Below are positions 8,821-17,571 of a stretch of 64,000 bases of DNA, piece by piece. Location: positions 62,001 through 126,000 of the forward strand of contig JAPOWR010000005.1 in the NCBI GenBank assembly GCA_026707545.1, in the 5' to 3' direction. The notes under the pieces were generated by a model. That model ran no database searches. It was not told the DNA's origin and worked only from the letters and a program-made list of their open reading frames with translations. The DNA is from Acidobacteriota bacterium. Its GTDB lineage: Bacteria > Acidobacteriota > Thermoanaerobaculia > Multivoradales > Multivoraceae. The position numbers were made by a program, and so were the translations under genes. Every line of letters begins with the position of its first letter. Position 1 is the stretch's first letter.

Positions 8821-9663
8821 ATGAGCGAGCGCCGGGTCGCGATCGTGTTCGGCGGCGTCGTGGTCTTCCTGCTGGCGTTGCTCACGGCTCAGGAGCCGCA
8901 GAGGGCGGGGGACCTGGCGCTCTGGGTCGAGGGCCCGGTCAAGCAGTTCGTCGCCGCCGTTGCCGAGACCGTGGACCGCGTCCGCCGGGGTCGGGTTGCC
9001 CGGGCCGAGATGGAGCGCCAGAACGTGGAGTTGCGGGCGCGCGTCCGCGAACTCGAGGCGGCCTACGCAGCCAGCGTGGGCGCCCGTCTGGAGAGCGACC
9101 TGGTCTCGAAGCAACTGCGCTACGAGCCGCCCGCGGATGCGGATCTCCTGTTGGCGGATGTCGCTTACGTCGATCACCACTCCTTCAGGCGGACCGCGAT
9201 CCTGCGCCTCCCGGCTGGCGCCAGGCGGGAGGACTGGTCGCGGAAAACCGTGACGACGGCTGAGGGCCTGCTGGGACGGGTCGTCTCGGCCGGCGGTGGC
9301 TATGCCCGGGTGCTGCTGGTCACGGACCGGGACTCCTCGGTCGGCGCCATGGTCGAGCGTACGCGTCGCCAGGGCATCGTCCGCGGTACGAGGGAGGATC
9401 CCGGCGTGCTCTCGCTCGTATTCCTGCCGCTGCAGGTCGACGTGCGCCCCGGGGACCTCGTGGTCACCGCGGGCATCGACGGCGTCTTCCCGCGCGGCAT
9501 CCCGATCGGCACGATCACTTCGGTCGAGTCCGACGGCGACCTGTTCCACGCCATCAAGGTGGTTCCGAGCGTCGATCTGGGATCGCTCACGCATGCGTAC
9601 ATCTGGCGCCACGACCCGGTGCCCGAGGTGTACATGGACGGCGGGGATGGCGTCAGCCGGTAG
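8821..9663 (+). CDS. mreC: Rod shape-determining protein MreC
   Basis: Bitopic scaffold linking MreB to PBP2/RodA on the periplasmic side. The 280-residue protein has a short cytoplasmic start (MSERR), one membrane helix at about 6-22 (VAIVFGGVVVFLLALL), a coiled coil at about 55-85 rich in Arg and Glu, and the paired beta-barrel MreC core. The core includes GLLGRVVSAGGGYARVLLVTD and MVERTRRQGIVRGT, followed by VRPGDLVVTAGIDGVFPRGIPIG written here as two adjoining motifs. Size is normal. The ATG follows mreB by 38 bp, and the 3' end overlaps mreD by 17 bases, indicating translational coupling. Confidence 0.95.
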   Translation: MSERRVAIVFGGVVVFLLALLTAQEPQRAGDLALWVEGPVKQFVAAVAETVDRVRRGRVARAEMERQNVELRARVRELEAAYAASVGARLESDLVSKQLRYEPPADADLLLADVAYVDHHSFRRTAILRLPAGARREDWSRKTVTTAEGLLGRVVSAGGGYARVLLVTDRDSSVGAMVERTRRQGIVRGTREDPGVLSLVFLPLQVDVRPGDLVVTAGIDGVFPRGIPIGTITSVESDGDLFHAIKVVPSVDLGSLTHAYIWRHDPVPEVYMDGGDGVSR

Positions 9664-10165
9664 GTTCGCCGGTGCTCTGGCGGCGGTCGCTCTCGTCGAG
9701 GTCCTGCTGGGTGAAGTGGTGCCGGCCGCGGCGAATGTCGTTGAACTGTTCGTGCTGCTGGTCGTCCTCACAAGCCTCAGGGGGAATTCGCTTCACGGTC
9801 TGACCGGCGGTCTCGCGGCCGGTCTGGTCCAGGACACTCTCACGGCCTCGCTCTTCGGTCTGCACAGCCTGGCCTGCTGTGTCGTCGGCTACGCGGTCGC
9901 GAGAGCGTCGCAGCGGATCCTGACGAACCAGCGCATCGTGGCGGGACTCCTGATCGCGGCGGGCGTGATGGTGCATCAGGTTCTGGTGATCGGCCTGCTC
10001 ACCGTTCTCGACATTGCCGACGTCGACCCCGACTTGCTCGTCGTCCTCTCACGGGCTCTCCTGACGAGCGCGGTGGGCCTGGCGTACCTGTGGCTGGCCC
10101 GGCGACTGCGAGAGTGGGCCCTCAGGCGGCGTACACTGGCAGCGAGACGACTTCGTTCGAAGTAG
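9647..10165 (+). CDS. mreD: Rod shape-determining membrane protein MreD
   Basis: Small polytopic inner-membrane component of the elongasome. I start at the ATG at 9647, inside the mreC 3' end (17-base overlap), giving 172 residues that begin MASAGRFAG. About five hydrophobic helices are visible (AALVEVLLGEVV region, VVELFVLLVVLTSL, LACCVVGYAVA, VAGLLIAAGVMVHQVLVIGL, SAVGLAYLWLA). The GLTGGLAAGLVQDTLT stretch matches the conserved MreD loop where GLxxGLxxDxL is usual. Sequence conservation in MreD is poor, so the call leans on position, topology and this motif. The pbp2 gene begins 13 bases downstream. Confidence 0.88.
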   Translation: MASAGRFAGALAAVALVEVLLGEVVPAAANVVELFVLLVVLTSLRGNSLHGLTGGLAAGLVQDTLTASLFGLHSLACCVVGYAVARASQRILTNQRIVAGLLIAAGVMVHQVLVIGLLTVLDIADVDPDLLVVLSRALLTSAVGLAYLWLARRLREWALRRRTLAARRLRSK

Positions 10166-10178
10166 CCCGGAGGCAACG

Positions 10179-11981
10179 GTGAACCTGGAAAGCCCTGGCC
10201 ACGAACACAGTGCGGATCGCGTGCTGCTGCTGATGGCGACCCGCCTGAGGTGGCTCGTCGGGTCTCTGGCGGTCGGTTTCGCCGTCGTTCTCGGTTCGTA
10301 CTGGTACTACCAGGTCGTTCGCGGGGAGCACTACGGCCGGCTGGCGGAGAACAACCGCCTGCGGATCCTGCGGCTGGACGCGCCTCGCGGGTTGATCTAC
10401 GACCACTCCGGTCAAGTCCTGGTTGAGAACACACCGACTTTCCGCCTGTTGATCGTGCGGAACCGGAGCGCCGATCTGGAGGCGAGCCTGGCGTTTGCGG
10501 CCGACATTCTCGGCCACGACGACAGCAGGGAGCTGGAGCGTTCGCTCGAGCGCTACCGCGGCGTCGGTTCGGACGTCCCCGTGCTGCTGGCTGAGGAACT
10601 GGAACTGAACCAGGTCGCACGCTTCGAGGTGTCGGTCCTGGAGCATCCGGAGTTCGAGGTCTCCGCTTCGAGGCGCCGCCTCTACCGGTACAGCGACCAG
10701 ACCGCGCATCTCCTCGGGTATCTCAGCGAACCCACGGCGGCCGAGCAGGATCGGGATCCCACCCTGGTCGCGGCCGACATGATCGGCCGCAGCGGCGTGG
10801 AACGCCTGCGGGACCGCGCACTGCGCGGCACGGCGGGCGAACGCACGGTGGTCGTCGACAGCCGGGGTCGGTTGGTGTCCGACGAGGATGTCGACCGGCT
10901 CGACGCGGTGGCCGGCGAGTCCGTCCAGCTGACCGTCGACCTCCGACTACAGCAGGAAGCGCAAAGCCTGCTGGTGGACAAGGTCGGCGCGATCGTGGCT
11001 CTCGATCCCAGGGACGGCGCGGTGCGGGCCATGGCCTCCTCGCCTTCCTTCGATCCGAACGGCTTCGCCGGTCGGCTCAACCAGGAGGATTGGGAGCGGA
11101 TCGTCGGCGCGCCGAACAGACCTCTGCAGAATCGGGCCATCCAGAACACCTACCCGCCGGGATCGGTGTTCAAAATCGTCATGGCGGTGGCGGGTCTGGC
11201 GGAGGGCCTGATCGATGCGGAGGAACGGATCTGGTGCGGGGGCGCGACACGGATCTACGACCGCCGCTGGCGCTGCTGGCAATCGAGAGGTCACGGTCGC
11301 CTGAATCTTCGCGGCGCCCTTCAGAACTCCTGCGACATCTATTTCTACCGGCAGGGCATGAAGATAGGGATCGAGACGATCGCCCGCTACGCCCGCCGGT
11401 TGGGGCTCGGTGAGCCGACGGGTATCGAGTTGCCCGGCGAGCGGGAAGGACTGGTGCCCGATTCCGAGTGGAGCCTGACGAGCCGGGGGCTGCCCTGGTA
11501 TCCCGGTGAAACGATTTCGGTGGCGATCGGCCAGGGACCGCTGCTGACCACACCGCTTCAGGTGGCGGTGATGACGGCGGCGGTCGCGAACGGGGGCTTT
11601 CTGGTGCGGCCCTTCGTGTTGGCGGGTGGAGCGCGGCGGCCGGAGCCGATCGGCCTCGATGACGAGGTCGTGGCCTTCGTCGCGGACGCGCTGGCCAATG
11701 TCGTGGAGGCGGGCACCGGCCGCAGCGCCAGGAACCCGGTCGTGACGGTCGCGGGGAAGACCGGCACCGCGCAGGTCATCGCTCAGGAGACCTGGACGCG
11801 ATCCGAGGACCTGCCGTTCGAGCACGGGGACCACGCCTGGTTCACGTCCTACGCTCCGGTCGCTGCGCCGGAACTGGTCGTCGTCGTGTTCGTGGAACAC
11901 GGAGGCCGGGGTTCCGAGGTCGCGGCGCCCCTGGCCAGGCGGATGCACGAGAGCTACTTCGGTGCTTCTCCCCAGACCTGA
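10179..11981 (+). CDS. mrdA: Penicillin-binding protein 2 (peptidoglycan transpeptidase of elongation)
   Basis: Class B PBP that crosslinks peptidoglycan during lateral growth, partner of RodA. The 600-residue protein has a cytoplasmic tail, one membrane helix at about 25-42, the N-terminal pedestal (RLAENNRLRILRLDAPRGLI), and a transpeptidase domain with Ser329-x-x-Lys332 in PPGSVFKIV. S384-C385-D386 is the SxD motif usual for PBP2, and KTGT lies at 527-530. E. coli PBP2 has its serine at 330, so spacing is nearly identical. The start is GTG at 10179, preceded by GGAGGC at a suitable distance. The 3' end overlaps rodA by 20 bases, consistent with tightly coupled production of the PBP2-RodA pair. 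Confidence 0.96.
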   Translation: MNLESPGHEHSADRVLLLMATRLRWLVGSLAVGFAVVLGSYWYYQVVRGEHYGRLAENNRLRILRLDAPRGLIYDHSGQVLVENTPTFRLLIVRNRSADLEASLAFAADILGHDDSRELERSLERYRGVGSDVPVLLAEELELNQVARFEVSVLEHPEFEVSASRRRLYRYSDQTAHLLGYLSEPTAAEQDRDPTLVAADMIGRSGVERLRDRALRGTAGERTVVVDSRGRLVSDEDVDRLDAVAGESVQLTVDLRLQQEAQSLLVDKVGAIVALDPRDGAVRAMASSPSFDPNGFAGRLNQEDWERIVGAPNRPLQNRAIQNTYPPGSVFKIVMAVAGLAEGLIDAEERIWCGGATRIYDRRWRCWQSRGHGRLNLRGALQNSCDIYFYRQGMKIGIETIARYARRLGLGEPTGIELPGEREGLVPDSEWSLTSRGLPWYPGETISVAIGQGPLLTTPLQVAVMTAAVANGGFLVRPFVLAGGARRPEPIGLDDEVVAFVADALANVVEAGTGRSARNPVVTVAGKTGTAQVIAQETWTRSEDLPFEHGDHAWFTSYAPVAAPELVVVVFVEHGGRGSEVAAPLARRMHESYFGASPQT

Positions 11982-13077
11982 TCCCTGGCTCCAGGTCCGG
12001 CGGCTGCGGGCCGTCTCGTGGCAACTCGCCGGCGCGGCGCTGGCCCTGTCGACGGTGGGTCTGGTGGTGATCTCGAGCGCCTCGGCCGAACTGCCGGCCG
12101 ACTACGTCTCGCGCCAGTCGCTGTGGATCGCTCTGGGCGTGGTGGTCATGCTCGTAGCCGCCCTCGTCGACTACAACGTCCTGCTTCGGTACGCCATCTG
12201 GATCTACGTCGTGGCCGTGTTGGTGCTGGCGGCAGTGACGTTCTTCGGCCACGAAGCCGGTGGTGCGCGCAGTTGGATCGGGATCGGCGGTCTCGGCGGC
12301 CAGCCGTCGGATTTCTGCAAGATCGCGACGGTTCTGCTGCTGGCGCGGCGGCTGGCGGAATCCCAGGCTCCCGTTCCTCCCCGCGGCGGCCTGTGGGTCA
12401 CGGCAGCCATCTGTGCGCTTCCGGTGCTCCTGATCGCGCGCCAGCCCGACATGGGGGGCGCCCTGATGTTCGTGCCCGCGCTCGCCGCGATGGCGGTCGT
12501 CACCGGCGTCAGTCTGCGTTCGGCGCTCGTCGCGTTCGGCGCGGCTTTGGCGCTCGTGGCCGCCCTGTGGGTGTTCGCTCTGCCGGACTACCAGAAGACG
12601 CGTGTCCTGAGTTATATGCAGCCCCAGGCGGATCCCCTGGGATCGGGTTACCAGGTGCGTCAGAGCCGGATCGCGGTCGGATCGGGGCAGGCCCTGGGCA
12701 AGGGCTATGGCGAAGGGACGCAGTCGAACCTGCGCTTCCTGCCGACGCCGCACACGGACTTCGTGTTCGCGGTGCTGGCCGAGGAATACGGATTCGCCGG
12801 CGTCACGCTCGTCATGGCGCTGTTCCTCCTCTACCTGGGTAACGGTGTCCGCATCGCGCTGTCGGCCCGGGATCCGGCAGGTCTGCTGCTGGTGGTCGGC
12901 CTTCTGGCCTTTCTCACCGGCTACGTTCTCTACAATACGGCGATGGTGGTCGGATTGCTGCCGATCACGGGCATACCGCTGCCCTTCCTGAGCTACGGCG
13001 GTTCCTTCATGCTCTTCTGCTGCGCGGCCACGGGGCTGATGATCGGCCTCGACCTGCGGCGGTTCGTCAACGTCTGA
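11962..13077 (+). CDS. rodA: Peptidoglycan glycosyltransferase RodA (SEDS family)
   Basis: SEDS-family polymerase that extends glycan strands from lipid II, working with PBP2. The 371-residue protein has about ten hydrophobic helices, the SEDS motif GARSWIGIGG followed by QPSDFCKIATVLLLAR, RQPDMGGALMFVPAL, the loop TPHTDFVFAVLAEEYGFAGV, and the C-terminal GLLPITGIPLPFLSYGGSF; these are the diagnostic RodA/FtsW signatures. The GTG start at 11962 lies inside the mrdA 3' end. The family usually has Lys where this protein has Cys in SDFCK (commonly PSEFxK with K retained, as here), so nothing essential seems lost. Position in the mre cluster supports RodA over FtsW. Confidence 0.95.
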   Translation: MLLPRPDPWLQVRRLRAVSWQLAGAALALSTVGLVVISSASAELPADYVSRQSLWIALGVVVMLVAALVDYNVLLRYAIWIYVVAVLVLAAVTFFGHEAGGARSWIGIGGLGGQPSDFCKIATVLLLARRLAESQAPVPPRGGLWVTAAICALPVLLIARQPDMGGALMFVPALAAMAVVTGVSLRSALVAFGAALALVAALWVFALPDYQKTRVLSYMQPQADPLGSGYQVRQSRIAVGSGQALGKGYGEGTQSNLRFLPTPHTDFVFAVLAEEYGFAGVTLVMALFLLYLGNGVRIALSARDPAGLLLVVGLLAFLTGYVLYNTAMVVGLLPITGIPLPFLSYGGSFMLFCCAATGLMIGLDLRRFVNV

Positions 13078-13120
13078 TCAGTCCGGTACCCGCTGCGGAC
13101 AAGTCGGTCTTCCACGTCGT

Positions 13121-14539
13121 ATGGACACAGAGCTTCTGGTGGAGAGCGATCCGCTCCAGACGCGGGTCGCCGTCGTCGAGTCCGGCCGGTTGGCGGAACT
13201 GCTGATCGAGCGCCGCGGGCGCCGCGGTCAGGTCGGGAACCTGTACAAGGGCCGGGTGCGCCGCGTGCTCCCCGGCATGAGAGCGGCGTTCGTCGACCTG
13301 GGACTCGCTCGTGACGGCTACCTGTGGATCGAGGACTGTTTGCCGCGTCGCGGCCAGGACCTGATCGTTCAGGTCACCAAGGATGGACTCGCGGGCAAGG
13401 GAGCGCGGATCACCACCCAGATCACGCTGCCCGGCCGCTACCTGGTGCTGACGCCGACCGCGGACCGTGTCGGCGTCTCGAAGCGCATCGTCGACGACGA
13501 AGAACGGGATCGCCTGAAGCGACTGGCATCGGCCGTATGCGACGACGACAGCCCCGCGCTTGGGTGCATCGTGCGGACCGCGGCGACCGGCGCGGCCGAG
13601 GAACAGATCCGGGCGGACTACGCGGCGCTCCTGGCGGTCTGGCGGCGGCTCGAGGAGCGGGCGGCGGCCGTGCCCGCGCCGGCCCTGCTCCAGCGGGAGG
13701 ACGAGCTGGACCTTCGTGTGATCCGCGACCTGTTCTCGGTCGATTTCGGGGCGCTGCTGGTCGACGGAGCCGACGCCTACCGGCGAATCGCGGAGTACCT
13801 CGAGCGGGTGCAGCCGGAGCTCGTCGACCGCGTCGAGCGGACCCGGAGAGGCCTGTTCGAGCGCTACCGGATCGACGACCAGGTAGAAGCCGCGTTGCGC
13901 GACCGCGCACCGCTTCCGTCCGGCGGCTACCTGGTGATCAACCAGACCGAGGCGCTGGTCGCGATCGACGTGAACACCGGCCGGGACGTGGGCTCCGCGG
14001 ACTTCGAAGAGACGATTCTCAGGACGAACCTGGAGGCGGTCGTGGAGGCGGTGCGCCAAATCCGGCTGCGCGACCTGTCCGGCATCCTGGTGATCGATCT
14101 GATCGACATGGAGCGCGAGGACCACCGCGAGCGGGTGTTCGTCCGCCTTGAAACGGAGCTGAAGCGAGACCGCGCCAGACACAGGGTGCTCGACATCTCG
14201 GAGTTCGGCCTGGTCCAGCTGACCCGGCGGCGCAGCCACGCGAATCTGGAGACGTTGCTGACCAGGGACTGCCCCTACTGTCAGGGGGCGGGCCGGATCA
14301 AGTCGGTTGCCACGATCTGTCTGGAGTTGCGGCGGAGCTGCCTGGCCCGGGCCAGGGCCGGGGTCCGTCAGTTGGCGGTGCGGGTCCACCCCGAGGTCCT
14401 GGAGGGTCTGCGCGGCACCGAGTCGGCGGTGCTCGACGGCCTGCAGGGGGCGTTCGAAGCACCGGTCATCGTTCAGGCGGACCCGGAGTTGCATCGCGAG
14501 CACTTCGTCCTGGCCGAACTGGTGGGGGAGCGGGCCTGA
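13121..14539 (+). CDS. rng: Ribonuclease G/E family endoribonuclease
   Basis: Endoribonuclease for rRNA maturation and mRNA decay. The 472-residue protein has an S1/5'-sensor region (GNLYKGRVRRVLPGMRAAFV, DLGLARDGYLWIED), the RNase H-like and DNase I-like catalytic part (ALVAIDVNTGRDVG, then ILVIDLIDMEREDHRERVF, whose spaced Asp residues bind Mg2+), and the zinc link CPYCQGAGRI. It lacks the long disordered scaffold tail of RNase E, so RNase G is the better name. E. coli RNase G is 489 residues. The ATG at 13121 follows rodA by 43 bp. rng next to mre genes is a common arrangement. Its TGA lies within a CTGA string that may also start the next gene. Confidence 0.95.
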   Translation: MDTELLVESDPLQTRVAVVESGRLAELLIERRGRRGQVGNLYKGRVRRVLPGMRAAFVDLGLARDGYLWIEDCLPRRGQDLIVQVTKDGLAGKGARITTQITLPGRYLVLTPTADRVGVSKRIVDDEERDRLKRLASAVCDDDSPALGCIVRTAATGAAEEQIRADYAALLAVWRRLEERAAAVPAPALLQREDELDLRVIRDLFSVDFGALLVDGADAYRRIAEYLERVQPELVDRVERTRRGLFERYRIDDQVEAALRDRAPLPSGGYLVINQTEALVAIDVNTGRDVGSADFEETILRTNLEAVVEAVRQIRLRDLSGILVIDLIDMEREDHRERVFVRLETELKRDRARHRVLDISEFGLVQLTRRRSHANLETLLTRDCPYCQGAGRIKSVATICLELRRSCLARARAGVRQLAVRVHPEVLEGLRGTESAVLDGLQGAFEAPVIVQADPELHREHFVLAELVGERA

Positions 14540-14583
14540 ACTCCGAGGCGGACGGGCCGGAACTCCGGTTCGAGTTCGACGGC

Positions 14584-16758
14584 GTGACCGGCGCCGTCGA
14601 CCCGGGGGCCGCGGGCGACCTGGATGCCGACTTCGAAGCGGCTCTTCGCCGCCTCCTCGATCCGGCGAACGCCGGCCGCAGTCTGCACTGGGGCCGGAGC
14701 TACCTGTACGAAGGCTCGTGGCAGCGGCGCCGGGACGGGGGCGAAGTCGCCGTCGTCGTCAAGCAGTTCCGTCACGACGACCTGCGGGCGAGGCTTCGCC
14801 GACGCCGCCGGGGCAGTCGGGCGCGGCTGAGCTTCCATGCCGCGCGCCGGCTCCGGGGTCTCGGCATCCCGACGCCGGAGCCGCTGCTCTACGCGGAGTC
14901 GACGGCCGTGGAGGGTCCCGCCTGGTTCGTGTGCCGGCGGGTGCCGGAGGCCGTGGAACTGCGGTACGTGCTCAGGGCTCTGAACACCGGCGAAGGCAAG
15001 GTGCGTTTCCCCGGGATCGACGGAGCGGTCCTGCTGCGGCGGGTCGGCGCTCTGGCCGCGGAACTGCACCGGCACGGCGTTTGGTTCCGGGATCTGACCT
15101 CCGGCAACGTGCTGCTGTCGGGACCGACCACGGATGCCGAGCTGTACCTCGTGGATCTGAACCGCGCCCGCTTCCGGGGACGGCTGTCGGTGAGCCAGCG
15201 CCTGCGGGATCTCAGCAGGATGCCCGTGTTGCGCCCGGCGGATCGCGCCGAATACCTCCGCGGCTACCGCCCCGCCGGGCTGCCGCGGTTTCAGCAGCTC
15301 TGGTTCGACCTCTACCACCACGGTTTCCGTCTCAGGATCCGGTCCAAGCACGGTGCCCGGCGGGGTCTGCGCCGCGTGGCCGACCTGCTCCTGCCGCGCC
15401 GGCGCGCGCACCCTCACGTCCCCGGCGCGGACACGGCCGCGAAGGCTCAGGAACGGGCCGTGTGGGATCCGCTCACCGACCAGCCCCACCAGCACGCAAC
15501 CCGCCGTCAGCGCCTCGGGATCCGTCTGCGCGACGCGGCCCATCATGCCCGTCCGCTGCTTCGCGCCGCCGGACCGCTGCTCGGATCGATCCTCGAGGCG
15601 AAGCGCGTTCGGCGCCGGGTCGATCGACTCGCGGAGAGGATCCCGTTCCATGGCCTCGGTGTGGCGGTCGGTCCTGATTCGGCGCCGGTTGGCGACCTGG
15701 TCGAGGCGATCGACGATCTCGGCGTCGACAGCGTGTTGCTGCGCTTCCATCTCTGGCGGGATCTCCACGGCGACCTGCTGGAGTTGGCGGAGATCCTCGC
15801 CCGGGCGGAAAGGAGGCCGGTCGACCTGGTGTTCCAGTTGAGCCAGGACCGGTCGCTCGTGCGGGACGGCGAACTCTGGCGACGGCGCGTGGAGGAGGCC
15901 GTCGCCGCGCTGATGCCGTTCGGGCAGAGCTTCCTCATCGGCCAGGCGCCCAACCGGAGCAAGTGGGGCGTGTGGAGACCTGATGAGTACTGGAGTCTCC
16001 TGGCTGCCGGCGCGAGAGCCGTGCGGGCAGCGGAAGGGGACGCCTGCGTTCTCGCTCCCGCGGTCATCGACTTCGAACCGCACGCGACAGCCGGACTGGC
16101 GCACTCGGGGCTGCCGGAGCACCGGTTCGACATCCTGGCGAGTCAGCTCTACGTCGACCGGCGGGGGGCGCCGGAGAACCGCCAGCTCGGCTTCGACCTC
16201 GCCGGCAAGCTGGCCCTGCTGCGAGCCCTGGCCCGCAGGGCGCCCGACTGCGCGTCGGATCGAAGCTGGGTCACCGAGTTCAACTGGCCGCTCCGGGAAG
16301 GGCCCCACGCACCGGCCGGCCGCGATGTCGCCGTCGACGAGGACACCCAGGCCAGCTACCTCGTCCGCTACTGCCTCGAGGCACTGGGAACCGGCCTTGC
16401 CGAGCGTGTCTTCTGGTGGCAGTTGGCGGCGGCCGGCTACGGGCTGATCGATCCCCGTGGCGGTGCCCTGCGCCGGCGGCCGGCTTACCTTGCCCTCCGT
16501 CAGCTCCAGGGCGCGTTCGCGGGCGCCGGGGTCGAACGTCTGAGGTTGCCGCCGGGAGTGCGCGGCTACCGGGCGCTCCGGCCCGGTCGGGAGATCCAGG
16601 CGCTGTGGACGACCGACCGCCGTGGCCGCTCCTTCCGTCCCCCCGTCCGCGTGCGCAGGGCATGGGACCGCGACGGCGAGGAGTCGGATTCCGCCGACGT
16701 TCCGCTCGGCCCGGCTCCGGTCTACTTCGAGTGCGAGCGCCGCCAAAGCCGGACGTAA
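14584..16758 (+). CDS. WaaP/InaA-like lipopolysaccharide kinase fused to a glycosidase-like TIM barrel
   Basis: Two-part protein, 724 residues from the GTG at 14584. The N-terminal half is a protein-kinase-like fold of the LPS heptose/Kdo kinase type: VVVKQF has the ATP lysine (K60), HRHGVWFRDLTSGNVLL the catalytic loop (D170, N175), and LYLVDLNRARF the metal Asp (D191). After an Arg-rich linker, about 385-650 resembles clan-A glycoside hydrolases: WVTEFNWPL offers a nucleophile-like Glu (E565), but where an acid/base Glu is expected the sequence is GQAPNRSKW (A455). Catalysis by the second half is therefore doubtful. An alternative CTG start at 14536, overlapping the rng stop as CTGA and 5 nt after GGGGGAG, would add 16 residues. 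An ABC polysaccharide exporter follows, so a role in an envelope glycan or lipid A core is inferred. Confidence 0.78.
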   Translation: MTGAVDPGAAGDLDADFEAALRRLLDPANAGRSLHWGRSYLYEGSWQRRRDGGEVAVVVKQFRHDDLRARLRRRRRGSRARLSFHAARRLRGLGIPTPEPLLYAESTAVEGPAWFVCRRVPEAVELRYVLRALNTGEGKVRFPGIDGAVLLRRVGALAAELHRHGVWFRDLTSGNVLLSGPTTDAELYLVDLNRARFRGRLSVSQRLRDLSRMPVLRPADRAEYLRGYRPAGLPRFQQLWFDLYHHGFRLRIRSKHGARRGLRRVADLLLPRRRAHPHVPGADTAAKAQERAVWDPLTDQPHQHATRRQRLGIRLRDAAHHARPLLRAAGPLLGSILEAKRVRRRVDRLAERIPFHGLGVAVGPDSAPVGDLVEAIDDLGVDSVLLRFHLWRDLHGDLLELAEILARAERRPVDLVFQLSQDRSLVRDGELWRRRVEEAVAALMPFGQSFLIGQAPNRSKWGVWRPDEYWSLLAAGARAVRAAEGDACVLAPAVIDFEPHATAGLAHSGLPEHRFDILASQLYVDRRGAPENRQLGFDLAGKLALLRALARRAPDCASDRSWVTEFNWPLREGPHAPAGRDVAVDEDTQASYLVRYCLEALGTGLAERVFWWQLAAAGYGLIDPRGGALRRRPAYLALRQLQGAFAGAGVERLRLPPGVRGYRALRPGREIQALWTTDRRGRSFRPPVRVRRAWDRDGEESDSADVPLGPAPVYFECERRQSRT

Positions 16759-16772
16759 GATGACTTCGGGCG

Positions 16773-17570
16773 ATGATCGAAGTGGCTCGATGTCTGATTC
16801 GCTACCGCGGCCTGGTCTGGACGCTGGTGTTGCGGGAGCTTCGCGCGCGCTACCGGGGCAGCGTGCTGGGCTTCCTCTGGTCCCTGATCAACCCGCTGCT
16901 GCTGCTTGCCGTGTACTCGTTCGTCTTCAGCCAGATCCTGCCTCGCGACGTGGTCTCGGTGGAGCCCTACGGCGTCTTTCTGGTGACGGGCCTCTTTCCC
17001 TGGATCTGGGTGTCCACCTCCCTTCTGGAGGGCTGCTCGTCCCTGACCGGCAACAGTGCGCTGATCCGCAAGGCGGTGTTTCCGGTCGAGGTGCTGCCCG
17101 CGGTGGCGGTGGTGGCGAACCTCGTGCACTTCCTGCTCGCGCTTCCGATCGTGGCCGTGGCGCTGATCCTGAGCCGGCTGCTCGGCTATCCGGTCGCCGG
17201 CTGGACCTTCGTGCTGTTGCCGGCCGTCCTGTTGATCGAGGTGGTCGTGGTGGCGGGCCTCGTCTTCGCGCTGTCCGCGGTGAACGTCCACTTCAAGGAC
17301 GTTCGGGACCTGCTCGGCAACGTCCTCGTGCTGGCCTTCTTCATGGCGCCGATCATCTACACGCTGAGCGACATCCCTCCCCGGTTGGCCCAGCTGGTGC
17401 AGTTGAACCCGTTCACGTCCTTCACGGTGGCGATCCAGGATCTTCTCTTCTTCGGGCGCCTGCCGGTGACCGGGGACTGGCTCGTCATGGCGGTGATCGC
17501 CGTCGTGTCGTGGGCCGTGGGCGCCAGCCTGTTCGCCCGCCTGAGCGACACCCTGGCCGAGGCGGTCTGA
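16773..17570 (+). CDS. ABC-2 type polysaccharide/polyol phosphate export permease (Wzm-like)
   Basis: Membrane half of an ABC exporter for O-antigen, teichoic-acid-like or capsule chains. The 265-residue protein begins MIEVARCLIRYRGLVWTLVL, followed by the hallmark RELRARYRGSVLGFLWSLIN. About six membrane helices follow, with VNVHFKDVRDLLGNVL before the last pair, another conserved element of the family. Size matches Wzm/TagG/KpsM relatives. The ATG at 16773 comes 14 bp after the kinase fusion, and the ATPase gene starts 1 base after the stop, so all are likely one transcript. The exported substrate cannot be named from sequence. Confidence 0.93.
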   Translation: MIEVARCLIRYRGLVWTLVLRELRARYRGSVLGFLWSLINPLLLLAVYSFVFSQILPRDVVSVEPYGVFLVTGLFPWIWVSTSLLEGCSSLTGNSALIRKAVFPVEVLPAVAVVANLVHFLLALPIVAVALILSRLLGYPVAGWTFVLLPAVLLIEVVVVAGLVFALSAVNVHFKDVRDLLGNVLVLAFFMAPIIYTLSDIPPRLAQLVQLNPFTSFTVAIQDLLFFGRLPVTGDWLVMAVIAVVSWAVGASLFARLSDTLAEAV

Positions 17571-17571
17571 G

